From assembly GCA_963662155.1 (NCBI GenBank), contig OY759266.1, positions 57,049,010-57,113,009 on the forward strand: DNA of 64,000 bases. Reading direction: 5' to 3'. The stretch comes from Lamellibrachia columna (lineage: Eukaryota > Annelida > Polychaeta > Sabellida > Siboglinidae). The translations under genes and the position numbers were made by a program. Shown here piece by piece: positions 34,363 to 43,299 of the stretch. A model generated the notes under the pieces. It did no database searches, had not been told where the DNA came from, and saw nothing but the letters and a program-made list of their open reading frames with translations. The first letter of the stretch is position 1. Each line of letters starts with the position of its first letter.

Positions 34363-35430
34363 CTAGGCTTTATAGTTGACGAGTCCCTTGGCATCGATCC
34401 AGCTGTTGAAGTAGGAGCCATAGCCGAACCATTTCACCAAAGCTTCCTTACGTTTACCAACCGTACGGCGTTTCAGTACCGCTTCAACACGGTACACCTT
34501 ATCAAAGGGTACCGTCACCTTCTGCAGCTCCAGTTCGTAGAAGGTACCCTCCAGCACTTCGCCGAGATCGTCCCGCAAGCGATACACGGGTGGGTCGGAG
34601 GGGTGAACCTCGTGTACCGTGAACAACTCTTCGCTCCAGTTCGTCTCGTAGCCCTTTTCGAACGTGCGTTTGTACTTGCTGACACGCACGCGATCCGACA
34701 CGCGCAACTTGGGCACGCCCTTACCATCGTGACCGTACAGACGTTGCCACACCTGTTCTTGGTTCTGTGCATTCACCTGTGACGGCGCCATACCGATCAT
34801 GCGGTGGCGGGCATTGTTATACGATCGCATCAAGTCCGGAAGGATGTCGACGTACCGCCACGACTGGTGTTTCGTGAAGTAGCGCCACATGCGCGTCTTC
34901 AACGTTCGGTTGAACCGTTCCACGACGGCTGCCTTCGTCTCCGCGTTGTGCGTGTAGAAGTAATGGATGTCGTAACGCTTCAATAGCGCCTGAACGGATT
35001 TGTTCCGAAATTCTCTGCCTTGATCCGTCTGCAAGGTCAGGGGGCAAACGTCGACGAACTTGGATTGCAGCGCTTTTACCAACGACGCCGCGGACTTGTT
35101 CTTCATGGGAACACACCAGGCCACTTTCGAGAAGACGTCGATCATCGTGAGGAGAAAGGCCATACCGTCGTTGACGTCTTTGACCTTCGTCATGTCTACG
35201 AGATCGGCCTGCCACTGCTGATGCATACCACCCACGATGACTTGTCGTCTCTTGAAATGACGTCTCGCTGGTTTGTGTAAGGTGTAGGCGTCCTGTGCCG
35301 ACAACCATGCCTTGACGGTCTTCTGTGGCAGGCGCGTAACGCGTCGCAAGCCATCGACGCCGCCATAACTGCCTACCTTCGTGGGATCGAAGTAGACCTC
35401 GCTCAAGGAGCGTTCTCCCCTCTGAGCCAT
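34363..35430 (-). CDS. INT: Retroviral-type integrase with C-terminal chromodomain (INT)
   Basis: 355 residues from the ATG at 35430. The longer open frame to 35631 is rejected because the first part lacks family similarity and covers two small genes. The rve catalytic core shows D76 (WQADLVDM), D136 (LQTDQGREF) and E171 (AAVVERFNRTLK), the DDE spacing of retroviral and Polinton integrases. A C-terminal chromodomain-like segment (EALVKWFGYGSYFNSWI) lies at about residues 320-350. The enzyme joins element ends to target DNA, consistent with the AG...CT termini and the 6-bp duplication. Its ATG overlaps the stop of the upstream small gene as TGATG. Confidence 0.95.
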   Translation of the reverse strand: MAQRGERSLSEVYFDPTKVGSYGGVDGLRRVTRLPQKTVKAWLSAQDAYTLHKPARRHFKRRQVIVGGMHQQWQADLVDMTKVKDVNDGMAFLLTMIDVFSKVAWCVPMKNKSAASLVKALQSKFVDVCPLTLQTDQGREFRNKSVQALLKRYDIHYFYTHNAETKAAVVERFNRTLKTRMWRYFTKHQSWRYVDILPDLMRSYNNARHRMIGMAPSQVNAQNQEQVWQRLYGHDGKGVPKLRVSDRVRVSKYKRTFEKGYETNWSEELFTVHEVHPSDPPVYRLRDDLGEVLEGTFYELELQKVTVPFDKVYRVEAVLKRRTVGKRKEALVKWFGYGSYFNSWIDAKGLVNYKA

Positions 35431-35591
35431 CAAAAGAGGTGGAGGATCGATGTGTTGACGGGGGCGGTGCCGTTGACTCCGGAGTCCCACTGTTGACGAA
35501 TGACGAGGAGCACGCCGACGTGTATTAGGACACACACTATGGCACCCACAATGACAGCGGTGGAACAACAACGGTCTAGCGGAGTAACCAT
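35430..35591 (-). CDS. 53-residue single-pass membrane protein
   Basis: Open from ATG 35591 to a TGA that overlaps the integrase ATG (TGATG). Residues 10-30 (STAVIVGAIVCVLIHVGVLL) form a clear membrane helix preceded by a short polar head. No similarity is recognised. Compact overlap with genes on both sides, in an element that wastes no space, is the main argument that it is real. Confidence 0.6.
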   Translation of the reverse strand: MVTPLDRCCSTAVIVGAIVCVLIHVGVLLVIRQQWDSGVNGTAPVNTSILHLF

Positions 35592-35710
35592 AGTCGGAAT
35601 AACACCTGTTGTATAAGAATGTCGGCTGCAACGTCTCCCAGCACGGTAAGTCCTTCGAACAATAGCGCAGCGACGATGGATCGGTACGCGTCCTGTGGAT
35701 CGATGAGCAT
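35576..35710 (-). CDS. 44-residue small protein, diverged duplicate of the 35.9-kb gene
   Basis: Starts MLIDPQDAYRSIVAAL and ends RLWLLR. The DPQD-x-x-YRSIV block matches that of the neighbouring gene at 35739-35960, and the DNA upstream of both is similar too, showing a local duplication. It overlaps the next small gene (ATG at 35591) in another frame. No function is known. Confidence 0.5.
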   Translation of the reverse strand: MLIDPQDAYRSIVAALLFEGLTVLGDVAADILIQQVLFRLWLLR

Positions 35711-35738
35711 GACTGCTACGGATACGCGTCGTACCACC

Positions 35739-35960
35739 TTATACGTTGTTCCATCCAGCCAATGACGACGAAGCCTTGCGCGATGCGGGGGGAGGGTGGG
35801 TGGGTGGACGAGGAATGGTCCATTCGTCGAGCAAGGGGGGTTCGAATAACGTCTGTGGCATAAAACTGAGGACTAGACTGTGAGCAATCATGTAAAGTCC
35901 ACTGATACATATCGCACCGACGATGGAACGGTAAACGAGGTCCTGTGGATCGGGCGACAT
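35739..35960 (-). CDS. Small membrane protein, DPQD-YRSIV family
   Basis: 73 residues from ATG 35960; a further in-frame ATG at 35987 is less likely because the duplicate gene begins at the equivalent of 35960. It opens MSPDPQDLVYRSIVGAICIS, has a hydrophobic segment about residues 13-33 and a Pro-rich tail ending SSLAGWNNV. The SLAGW-x-N ending is shared with the upstream 259-residue protein (SLAGWDNL), whose stop is 37 bases away, so the duplication probably included that gene's end. Confidence 0.6.
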   Translation of the reverse strand: MSPDPQDLVYRSIVGAICISGLYMIAHSLVLSFMPQTLFEPPLLDEWTIPRPPTHPPPASRKASSSLAGWNNV

Positions 35961-35996
35961 GACGAACACTGTGCTACGGACACGCATCGTACCATC

Positions 35997-36776
35997 CTAT
36001 AGGTTGTCCCAACCAGCCAATGACGTCAAAGCCTTGCGTCTTTCGGGGGGTGGGGTGGGCATGGTATGTTCCATTCGACGACTCTGACGGGCGAGGGGTG
36101 TCCAACTTAGCGATCTTCGTGCAATACCTGATGCAGCACGCGGAGTAGGACTGGATCGACGAGAGGGAGTGATCGATGGCTCCGGACGTATGTAGGCTCT
36201 TCTGGCGACGTTACCGACCAACGTCATGGGTAGGTTGATGGCACGGAGTTGTCGTGCGAACGGCTGCCAACCCGTCGGAGCGGTCTTGCTCTTACGCAAC
36301 AGGTCGTTAACGAGATCCACCACGTTACTTCCGACAACCGGCACGCCCTCGTGTATCAGTTCACCGCGAGCGGTCCACGTGATGTCTTTCTTGAGATGCT
36401 CCATCAAACGGCTGGCTTTGGCCTGCATGGTCCTGGGTACGGTGGCCAAGACGGTGGCCTCCAGTCCGCTACTAGGAGCGCGGACTGCACCCTCCGACCC
36501 CGACTCCGACGTCACCTCCGACTCGTTCACCGTGACCACGCGTAGCGGTTCCTTGATGCGTTTAGTGGCCAAGACGTTGTACCGCTGCAACACCTGATTA
36601 TACAGGGTCACCTTGGTCCCGTCGTCTAGGTCATTTCTATCTAGGATGGTCTTCATCTCGTCATCGAGGGCTTGCACCTTCTTGCCTAAGGTGTCGGTCG
36701 CGGGTGGGGGTGGGGGTGACCGAAGCGTGTCCAACAGGCGCGGGTCCACCAAGGCCATCTTGCGTGCGTGTTCCAT
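35997..36776 (-). CDS. Conserved Polinton protein, MEHARKM...DPRLLD family
   Basis: 259 residues. The N-terminus MEHARKMALVDPRLLDTL and the later block WTARGELIHEGVPVVGSNVV with DLVNDLLR and GWQPFARQLR are features I associate with a conserved but uncharacterised structural-gene neighbour of Polintons. A coiled, charged stretch (about 30-75) and a Ser/Glu-rich middle precede the conserved block. The tail is Arg/Pro/Ser-rich. It lies four bases after the 36781 gene, consistent with a polycistronic or overlapping unit. The role is not known; a minor virion component is plausible by position. Confidence 0.75.
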   Translation of the reverse strand: MEHARKMALVDPRLLDTLRSPPPPPATDTLGKKVQALDDEMKTILDRNDLDDGTKVTLYNQVLQRYNVLATKRIKEPLRVVTVNESEVTSESGSEGAVRAPSSGLEATVLATVPRTMQAKASRLMEHLKKDITWTARGELIHEGVPVVGSNVVDLVNDLLRKSKTAPTGWQPFARQLRAINLPMTLVGNVARRAYIRPEPSITPSRRSSPTPRAASGIARRSLSWTPLARQSRRMEHTMPTPPPERRKALTSLAGWDNL

Positions 36777-36780
36777 GTAT

Positions 36781-37149
36781 CTACCGTTGGGTCAGCACCT
36801 GTTGGAGCAAGGGTATCAAGACCGAACTTGCCAACGGTGCTAGGAAGGCCGATAGGAAACCGCCGCTCTGTCCCGCGCCAACCTGCGGTTGCAGCAAGAT
36901 GCGTCTTCTTCTGGCAGCGAGCGTTCGTCTATTAGCCAACTCGCGTAACCTCGCCCTGTATTTATGCAATCGTCGCCTCTGTAAAGCGGTCAATGGAATG
37001 TTCTTTGTTAGTATGTTGTAGGCACACTCGGCTAGTGCACACAGCAGTTCGGCGTCGGCGTTGGCGATTATGGCCTTTTTAATTTTGTTGTTCTTGACTC
37101 TGGCCAGAGCCTGTATGCACACGATGTGTCTCTTCACCAGGGCAGACAT
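36781..37149 (-). CDS. Basic conserved Polinton protein (LLCALAECAYNIL...PLT family)
   Basis: 122 residues from ATG 37149 (MSALVKRH); an upstream in-frame ATG at 37173 would add eight residues. Features: basic N-terminus, LLCALAECAYNILTKNIPLT at about 47-66, then a strongly basic helix (RRRLHKYRARLRELANRRT), then a Gly/hydrophobic C-terminus (GGFLSAFLAPLASSVLIPLL). The pattern recurs in Polintons between the ATPase and the MEHARKM gene. A DNA- or membrane-associated virion role is inferred only from composition and position. Confidence 0.75.
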   Translation of the reverse strand: MSALVKRHIVCIQALARVKNNKIKKAIIANADAELLCALAECAYNILTKNIPLTALQRRRLHKYRARLRELANRRTLAARRRRILLQPQVGAGQSGGFLSAFLAPLASSVLIPLLQQVLTQR

Positions 37150-37185
37150 GATGCGAATGAAGAGACTATCCACACACTCGGTCGT

Positions 37186-37842
37186 TTATACCTTCGGCAG
37201 GTACACGTACTGAACACCGTCGTCTGGAAAGATGGCCGTGCGCAGACGCATGTCCTCGGGCGTGTCCTGTTTGAGATCGATCAATAGATAACCGTACGGT
37301 ACCGCCGTGGCGTCTTTAAACGTCTCTTGCACGAACTTGCCGCGTCCCGGATACATCTGCCGCGCCAAGGTCGCCATCTGCGATGCGTCACGTGGATTCT
37401 TGAACACCACCATGTACTGCGAATTCAGACTGATGGTGCGACTCTCTTTGTTTTTAGGGAACAGGTTCTGTACGAGATACAGCACGGACGTGTTCCTGTG
37501 GTGACTTTGTTTAGTGAACAAGGTCGTGACCCGTTCGTCCGTTTCTGCCATGAGATCGTCTATGACGATGAGGTTCCTCGTTGTCGGATCGAACATGGCC
37601 GCCGTCGGTAACCCTTCCTCGAATCGCACGTGACCCAAGTTCGTCGTTGCGTAAGCCTCTTGCCATTCTCCGTAACACCACGTTATTTGTTCGGGCGGTG
37701 GATCGATCATCGCAGCGGCGTGACGCAACATACGCGTCACGAAAGTACTCTTGCCGCACCCCGTCGGTCCGGCGACGATGCACGTGAAGGGGTGTTTCCA
37801 TCGTGCATCCATGATTGCGTATGAAACGAGTGCAGCGTTCAT
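37186..37842 (-). CDS. ATP: FtsK/HerA-family genome-packaging ATPase (ATP)
   Basis: 218 residues. Walker A GPTGCGKST (residues about 25-33) and Walker B NLIVIDDLM are intact, followed by the sensor-like SVLYLVQNLFPKNKESRTIS and a C-terminal FKDATAVPYGYLLIDLKQDT, all characteristic of the Polinton/adenovirus-IVa2-like/FtsK packaging ATPases. The enzyme would translocate element DNA into preformed capsids. A second ATG (37812, MDARWKHPFT) directly precedes the conserved domain and may be the real start. The gene begins nine bases after the polymerase stop, so the two are probably coexpressed. Confidence 0.93.
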   Translation of the reverse strand: MNAALVSYAIMDARWKHPFTCIVAGPTGCGKSTFVTRMLRHAAAMIDPPPEQITWCYGEWQEAYATTNLGHVRFEEGLPTAAMFDPTTRNLIVIDDLMAETDERVTTLFTKQSHHRNTSVLYLVQNLFPKNKESRTISLNSQYMVVFKNPRDASQMATLARQMYPGRGKFVQETFKDATAVPYGYLLIDLKQDTPEDMRLRTAIFPDDGVQYVYLPKV

Positions 37843-37850
37843 CGCCTTTT

Positions 37851-40800
37851 CTACACGTCCACCGGACCCGTGGTCACCCCATCCTCGTGCACCACGCGTT
37901 TGGCGTAAAAGAAGGTGAGTGCATCCCGTGCCTGCACGTACGTCATCACGGTAGATTTATGCACCCGGAAACCACGGTTCGATCCACCTCCGCTCCGACG
38001 ATTGGTGAGCACCGCCAGGAACGCGTCCTTGTCGATGGTGTTGTGCCGTTTGCTCAGTCCTTTGGTGCTGTACTTGTCGGTGGCTCCGAAACAATAGTAC
38101 GTCTTGCTACACAACCCCACGAACCCGGCACCGGACCACTCGACCTTGAACAGACCCGGTGTCCTCTTGTCGAACGCTCGTCGCGCCTTACAGCACGCCT
38201 CGTCTCCGACCCACGGTCGATTGGCGAGACGACAGCGCACGTAGTCGTTCCGATGGTCGTCGCAACATTCGGACGGGAGCCATTCGGAACGATGTCGGAA
38301 ATAATGTTCTCGTAGTTCTGGGGTCACGAGGTCGTCGACGGACTCGCCGGCCAAGGCTAAATAGGCACTATCTGTATCCATCTCGCAGTACTCGAACAGA
38401 GGGCGCTCCACGTATCTGATGATGAAGTCGTAATAAAACTGCAACATTCGCATCTTGGCGTACTGCAGAACGAAGAATCCCACGTGTACGGGTAGGGTGT
38501 ACTTGACGGTTTTCTTGTTCAACTCTATCTCGTACGCATCGTCGACGACGATCTCGAGTTGTCGGAACCGTTTATCGTTGACCAGGAGCGATGCCGCCTT
38601 CTCCGTGCAGTAGCTGACGTCACGATGTCGGTCAACGTTGGTGATGGTCTTTCCGTAGCCCGAGTTCCCCAGCAACTTCATGGTGTCCGCGATGATGGTC
38701 TTGTCTTGGTGAACGTCGCCCTCGCGTCGGGCCTTGGACACTGCATCGCCGAACCGCCGGAAACACGGAATAGGATCGTATTCGATGACCTGGTACACGT
38801 GCAGTACCTCGAGACCGTGGTCCAGATACCATCGCAGCAGTGGCGTTGCGAGCAGTATCTTATCGCCGCAATAACTACCCACGAGCATGCGTCGCGGAGT
38901 CTTCATGATGTCGTGTTCTTCGGCGTAGCGGCGCATGAACGGCCCGAGATCCTCGCGTATCAGACTGATGTTCTTGAACACGGGCTGCATCTCGGCAAAG
39001 TGCGCGCGCAATTCTTCCGGTACGCGTATGTCGCACTCGATCATGCCGAACACGGTTCCTGCACGCACTCCGTTCAGTATCTGTTGTGACGTCATCGTCC
39101 ATCGCACGTGTCGACGTCGGGGAAATGCTGCATCCACACACTTGCGTACGGCCGGGGTTCGTCTCATCTCTTTCCACTCGCATTCCCACAACTCGACGAC
39201 TGTGACAAAGTGTCGTAGGTAGGCGGTGGTCTTTCGGGTCGTGGCGAGCAGTTCCGCCATTGGTCTCCCGTTGATGGCGTTCACCTCGTCACGGTTGCAC
39301 GAGCTACCGTGAAAAAAGCACCCTTGGAACTGATAAGCAGTCTTCGTCTCGCTGCACCATCCGTCCACCCGATGTTTGCCTATTCTCTTCTCTCGTCCGT
39401 TGATCTGATGTCGTATGGAAAGTCCCGTGCGTTCGGATTCCCACGTCAACCATTCTCCAGCCATCTGTCCGTACAGCTGCGCCGATTCGGGGCGGAAGTC
39501 CTTCTCTGCTCGTCGTCGCGTGTACCATCCCATAGGCATGTCTTGCATGAGCGACCACAGGTACAGTGCGTTCGCATCGTATCCGACGATCGCTCGACAA
39601 GGACGAGCCGCCTCTCCGTACTCGTTCTGACGTAGCGTGGTGACCCCTTTCTCGTGATAGCGATGAAAGATGATCGAAGGCCCGCCTACAATGTTCTCTT
39701 TAACGAGGTCGTGCAGGTCTTTATTCTTCTCGTTGAAGATGGTAAAGTAGGTCTTCTCTGGAAGGTCGTTGAACAGGTACAGCAGGGTCAGACCAGGTAC
39801 GCTGATACCTTGCTTGAACATGTCTATTCCCCGTTGTCGATAGAACGCGAACTGTCTGTCGATGGCCTGTAGAAAGGGAACCACGTCCCTGTTGTTGTAC
39901 CAGACGAGAAAGTCCCGCAACGTCGTCATGCCATTGACGCGCCAGGCCTCCTGACAACCGGCGTAATCCTCGTCTGAAATACCTTCGTTCTTCAGTCGAC
40001 TGAAGAAGGTCTCTTTCGGTGGAAGTGCGGTGTCGTCGAGTCTCTCCAGACGGTCCATGTACTCGTACGGGAAATGACCTTTCGTCACCTCGCATCCGTA
40101 CGCTTTCAGATACTTGTAGCTGAACCCGGGGGCTATGTAGTTGATCATGTCTAGGAATTTCAGCTGATCCGTCGAAAGACACATGAAAGTGTTGTTGCGT
40201 TTGATGACGAACATTGCCCCGACGCCGTCGTTCTCTTCTGTCTTGTTGCCCTCTTGCTCCCTCTCGTCCTCGTCCTCGGCTTCGTCTTGTTCCACGGTCT
40301 TTGACGTCGTCAGGAAGTACGGTATGAGGAACTGTTTGATGGCATTGAGATCATACTTCCCCGAATTGAACCCGATGACAGGTAACTGACGCATCCATCC
40401 ATACAGTTGTCCCATCAGCGTTTTGTACGGATTGGTTGCCGGTCGAGCTTTCTTCTTCTCGGTGGTCTCTCGTGCAGCTGCCTCCCGTGCAGCTGCCTCC
40501 CGTGCGTCCCATTTCGTCAGCTCTTCTGCTAGTTGGTCCAACACATGATCGTATGAGTCTTTGATCTTGTCGTACGCGGCCTCGCTCATCGATTGCAGGA
40601 TAGTCATCATGGTGCTCACCAACTTGTTGGTGTCTCCGTCCGTGACGATGCATGTCACCTGTTCGTGTCCGGGTACGTTGGATGCCACGCTGACGCTCAG
40701 CGGGACGTGACGCGCAACCCAGTGAACCTGGGCACTGTCAGACGGAAGGTGTTCGGTGTCGAACCAACACTCGAAATCGAAGGTGGCTCGGTACGGATAG

Positions 40801-42335
40801 TACTGCAACGCTTCGGCCACTCGGATGTTCTCGTCTGCCAGACGTTCGAACACCGATGGAGTCGAATGGTACACGCCACCAGGATAGACTCGGCGCACAC
40901 CCCCCGTACACGTGCTCTCGTGGTTGCGTAGACTCCATGCGTCTTTCCACAAAGAGTCCCCACACTTCCGACATCTGTACGAGTGACAGTACATGCGTCT
41001 ATCCTGGATGAGGGAAAAATGTGTCCCGTGAAGATTGAGGTAGAGTGTGTCAGGGTACTTACGTACCGAGCGACGAACGAGTTCTGCAGTTGGCGTTCCA
41101 TCTTCTCCATCCGGTGGTACGAGACTGTACACGCACACATTCGTTTGGAACGTGGTCTCTACACGATAGAGGTCGTCCATCGTGACCCCGGCAAATGCTG
41201 CCATGGGTACGCCGTCTTGGGCGTACGTCTCGTACAGCGTCTTCACAGCTGGTTCCAATCGACGACTTTCACATCCGCGATGCAGGGCCAGACATCGGAA
41301 GAGACACAGGTTGTCACTGTACCTCTTGGCATGGATGGGTTCCTTTTCCAATCCGATGACGGCTTTGTTCTTCTTGATGTACATTGGAAGGTCGGTCATT
41401 CCTACACATCCTATCGGGTGTTCGATGATGCGATTGACGAAAAATGTGACATTGGTCACGAGTTCGCACACCCACGCCGAATCCGGTCTTTGACTGATGG
41501 CCCATTGCAGGACGTCGGTTTCTCGGATGCGTTCGAGGAACTTATCAAAGTCCTTGCTGTTGGTGATGAGACTGGGCTCGTCCAGGTAGCGTCCACAGCA
41601 GTTGCACGAGGGATGGTAGTACTTGTATTGACCCGTGTTCTTGTTCCTCAGAATGAACCCGTAACTGAGGTTAATCTTGAAAGCGTTGGTCTGTTCCTGG
41701 AACACGTTCTTCAACGGCGTCTCTAGAACGGTCGTGTCCAGAGTCGTTAATCTGTAATCGTACCTGCACTGGAGAGGACCTCTCGTTACACGTGTCCGTA
41801 TGGTCGACCAGTGCGCTCGTACGACATCTAACAGTTCCGTCGACAGGTTGTCGGCGAAGGGGAGTCGAGCAGGTGGGTCTATGGGGTCTGCGTCGGTAAC
41901 GAGTGGATGGTGGGGTGTGGTGGCTTCCCTAATTGATCTCTTCGGCGATGGTGGCTTCGTGACGTCGTCGTCGTCGGTACATGCTATTCGCGCGTGCCTG
42001 GTCAGGTCACCGAGTCTAGTGAACTTCTTTCCACATTTCGCACATGTGTACACTGTGGTCTGTTTTCTATTACTTCTACTGCTACTGCTGCTGCTGCTAC
42101 TGCTAAGACGACATACGGACCTCACATGTTGTTGCAGATCGTCCCATCTCTCAAACGTTGCATCGCATTTACACGAATATTTCGTTCGCTTTGCCTGGTC
42201 GCTAGGTGGCACCTCTATTGGTTGCGCCGCCGCATACGTGTGTTCGTTCACTGTCGCATGACTCGCTAGGTGTCGTTTTAGCGCTGCATAAGTATCGAGC
42301 ACCAGTCCGCAGTGACGACATTGGTGACGTTTCAT
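37851..42335 (-). CDS. POLB: Protein-primed DNA polymerase B with N-terminal zinc fingers (POLB)
   Basis: 1494 residues, replicating the element by protein priming. Three C2H2-like fingers open the protein (about 6-26, 55-75, 98-119), and a fourth Cys/His knot lies near 455-476. Exonuclease motifs: TFDFECWF (about 519), VIGFNSGKYDLN (653) and YNNRDVV (813). Polymerase motifs: A GYDANALYLWSL (918), B KLLGNSGYGK (1220) and C EMDTDSAYLA (1318). QFQGCFFHGSSC near 1002 is the HG-x-x-C block common to this clade. A low-complexity Ser run (77-86) and Ala-Arg-Glu repeats (about 612-622) are insertions. The frame is completely open, with a TATA box 47-54 bases upstream of the ATG. All catalytic acidic residues are present. 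Confidence 0.97.
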   Translation of the reverse strand: MKRHQCRHCGLVLDTYAALKRHLASHATVNEHTYAAAQPIEVPPSDQAKRTKYSCKCDATFERWDDLQQHVRSVCRLSSSSSSSSSRSNRKQTTVYTCAKCGKKFTRLGDLTRHARIACTDDDDVTKPPSPKRSIREATTPHHPLVTDADPIDPPARLPFADNLSTELLDVVRAHWSTIRTRVTRGPLQCRYDYRLTTLDTTVLETPLKNVFQEQTNAFKINLSYGFILRNKNTGQYKYYHPSCNCCGRYLDEPSLITNSKDFDKFLERIRETDVLQWAISQRPDSAWVCELVTNVTFFVNRIIEHPIGCVGMTDLPMYIKKNKAVIGLEKEPIHAKRYSDNLCLFRCLALHRGCESRRLEPAVKTLYETYAQDGVPMAAFAGVTMDDLYRVETTFQTNVCVYSLVPPDGEDGTPTAELVRRSVRKYPDTLYLNLHGTHFSLIQDRRMYCHSYRCRKCGDSLWKDAWSLRNHESTCTGGVRRVYPGGVYHSTPSVFERLADENIRVAEALQYYPYRATFDFECWFDTEHLPSDSAQVHWVARHVPLSVSVASNVPGHEQVTCIVTDGDTNKLVSTMMTILQSMSEAAYDKIKDSYDHVLDQLAEELTKWDAREAAAREAAARETTEKKKARPATNPYKTLMGQLYGWMRQLPVIGFNSGKYDLNAIKQFLIPYFLTTSKTVEQDEAEDEDEREQEGNKTEENDGVGAMFVIKRNNTFMCLSTDQLKFLDMINYIAPGFSYKYLKAYGCEVTKGHFPYEYMDRLERLDDTALPPKETFFSRLKNEGISDEDYAGCQEAWRVNGMTTLRDFLVWYNNRDVVPFLQAIDRQFAFYRQRGIDMFKQGISVPGLTLLYLFNDLPEKTYFTIFNEKNKDLHDLVKENIVGGPSIIFHRYHEKGVTTLRQNEYGEAARPCRAIVGYDANALYLWSLMQDMPMGWYTRRRAEKDFRPESAQLYGQMAGEWLTWESERTGLSIRHQINGREKRIGKHRVDGWCSETKTAYQFQGCFFHGSSCNRDEVNAINGRPMAELLATTRKTTAYLRHFVTVVELWECEWKEMRRTPAVRKCVDAAFPRRRHVRWTMTSQQILNGVRAGTVFGMIECDIRVPEELRAHFAEMQPVFKNISLIREDLGPFMRRYAEEHDIMKTPRRMLVGSYCGDKILLATPLLRWYLDHGLEVLHVYQVIEYDPIPCFRRFGDAVSKARREGDVHQDKTIIADTMKLLGNSGYGKTITNVDRHRDVSYCTEKAASLLVNDKRFRQLEIVVDDAYEIELNKKTVKYTLPVHVGFFVLQYAKMRMLQFYYDFIIRYVERPLFEYCEMDTDSAYLALAGESVDDLVTPELREHYFRHRSEWLPSECCDDHRNDYVRCRLANRPWVGDEACCKARRAFDKRTPGLFKVEWSGAGFVGLCSKTYYCFGATDKYSTKGLSKRHNTIDKDAFLAVLTNRRSGGGSNRGFRVHKSTVMTYVQARDALTFFYAKRVVHEDGVTTGPVDV

Positions 42336-42381
42336 GGTGCTCTACGTATCTACAACTGAGAGACAGCGGTCCTTAGTACAG

Positions 42382-42389
42382 CTATATAG
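42382..42389 (-). promoter_or_regulatory. TATA box for the polymerase-led unit
   Basis: Minus strand CTATATAG, about 50 bases upstream of the POLB ATG at 42335. The spacing implies a 5' UTR of about 20-25 bases. Confidence 0.6.
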
Positions 42390-42585
42390 TACGTGCGGTG
42401 GTGGTGGTGGTGGCGGTGGTGGTGGTGGTGGTTGGTGCATGGTGATTGGTGAAGGGTGTATGATCTAAGGTGTGATCCTGTGGTATTGGCTACTGTGTGT
42501 CCACTATCGATGGCTACGGGTTCTCTTTCCACTATGTAGACCGTGGCAACACCACTGACAACACGTTTCATTCATTGTATGACGT

Positions 42586-42591
42586 TTTATT
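42586..42591 (-). terminator. Poly(A) signal for the right-arm accessory locus
   Basis: Minus-strand AATAAA, downstream of the last accessory cassette and about 200 bases before the POLB TATA box. It shares its context (CAATAAAA) with the signal at 30804. Confidence 0.6.
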
Positions 42592-42594
42592 GAG

Positions 42595-42948
42595 TATATA
42601 CTGACATAGACATATACATAATATACATATACATATACATATATACACGGTTAGACTTATATAATTACTATGACGACTTTAAGGTTTGTGGGATTGTTAC
42701 ATCCGCGACAGTGACCTCTAGCTTACGATCGGTTATCGATACGCCAGTGGCTAGTTCCATGGTTATTAACTTGTGGGCTTTTACACCACGACAGAGGTTA
42801 CGTACAATGATGATGATGAATACTATATAAGTCTGTAGGTATATATATATATATATATATAGACATTACTCTATGTCATGCAACTACAAGCATACAATAA
42901 AAGAGAGAGAGCGACTAACTACTGTTCTTCCGTTGCAAACGGTGCTTC
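42595..42948. other. Probable 3' UTR / spacer with TA and (TACATA) tracts
   Basis: No ORF of interest. Short TACATA and TA microsatellites occur at 42610-42645 and 42839-42862. It lies between the last cassette and the poly(A) signal. Confidence 0.5.
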
Positions 42949-43083
42949 TTAAAATGCGGGGGTTTCAACCATAAAATCAACAATTATCTGTAGTAATCTA
43001 TGTAATGCGCGTGTCCTCTCGGCTCGTGCTAGTACGGATGCCTCTTCCTCCTCCTCTTTCACCTCCTCCTTCACCTCCTCCTC
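42949..43083 (-). CDS. Accessory terminal exon cassette 3 (acidic head, helical tail)
   Basis: A minus-strand open segment that starts right after a 3' splice site (TATTTCTTTATGTAG) at 43084 and stays open in phase 0 for 44 codons to TAA. It begins EEEVKEEVKEEEEEASVLAR, continues AERTRALHRLLQIIVDF and ends TPAF. It has no ATG of its own in a useful place, so it must be spliced. The acidic block followed by VLA-x-x-x-RxR-A parallels the two cassettes upstream. Confidence 0.55.
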   Translation of the reverse strand, partial: EEEVKEEVKEEEEEASVLARAERTRALHRLLQIIVDFMVETPAF

Positions 43084-43101
43084 CTACATAAAGAAATAGA
43101 C

Positions 43102-43212
43102 CTATTGTTCATCGTGTGTCGATATGATATATTCTAGTAGTAGCACTATTAATTCACGGCTTGCTCGCCTACGCGCTTCAATCGGTAGCATAGGTACGTC
43201 ATCATCATCATC
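43102..43212 (-). CDS. Accessory terminal exon cassette 2
   Basis: Begins after the acceptor TTTAATTTGTTCTGTAG at 43213 and runs 36 codons in phase 0 to TAG. Sequence features: DDDDDVPMLPIEARRRASRE, then LIVLLLEYIISTHDEQ. Its stop lies 17 bases before the next acceptor. The pattern of acidic run, V/A-P-x-L-P, x-R-R-R-A, hydrophobic helix is the same as in cassette 3. Confidence 0.55.
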   Translation of the reverse strand, partial: DDDDDVPMLPIEARRRASRELIVLLLEYIISTHDEQ

Positions 43213-43299
43213 CTACAGAACAAATTAAAAGATACTAATATTCCACTCCATATTACGTAATACAACAACAACTACTACCTACTAACTCGGTTATGTTTA

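Noticed and set aside
35431..35631. N-terminal extension of the integrase frame
   Set aside because: Cys/His/Arg-rich, not conserved, and overlaps two small genes. The ATG at 35430 fits the TGATG coupling and the family start.
31101..42269. Numerous plus-strand ORFs under the Polinton core genes
   Set aside because: Shadows of GC-rich minus-strand genes; none has its own domain or spacing.
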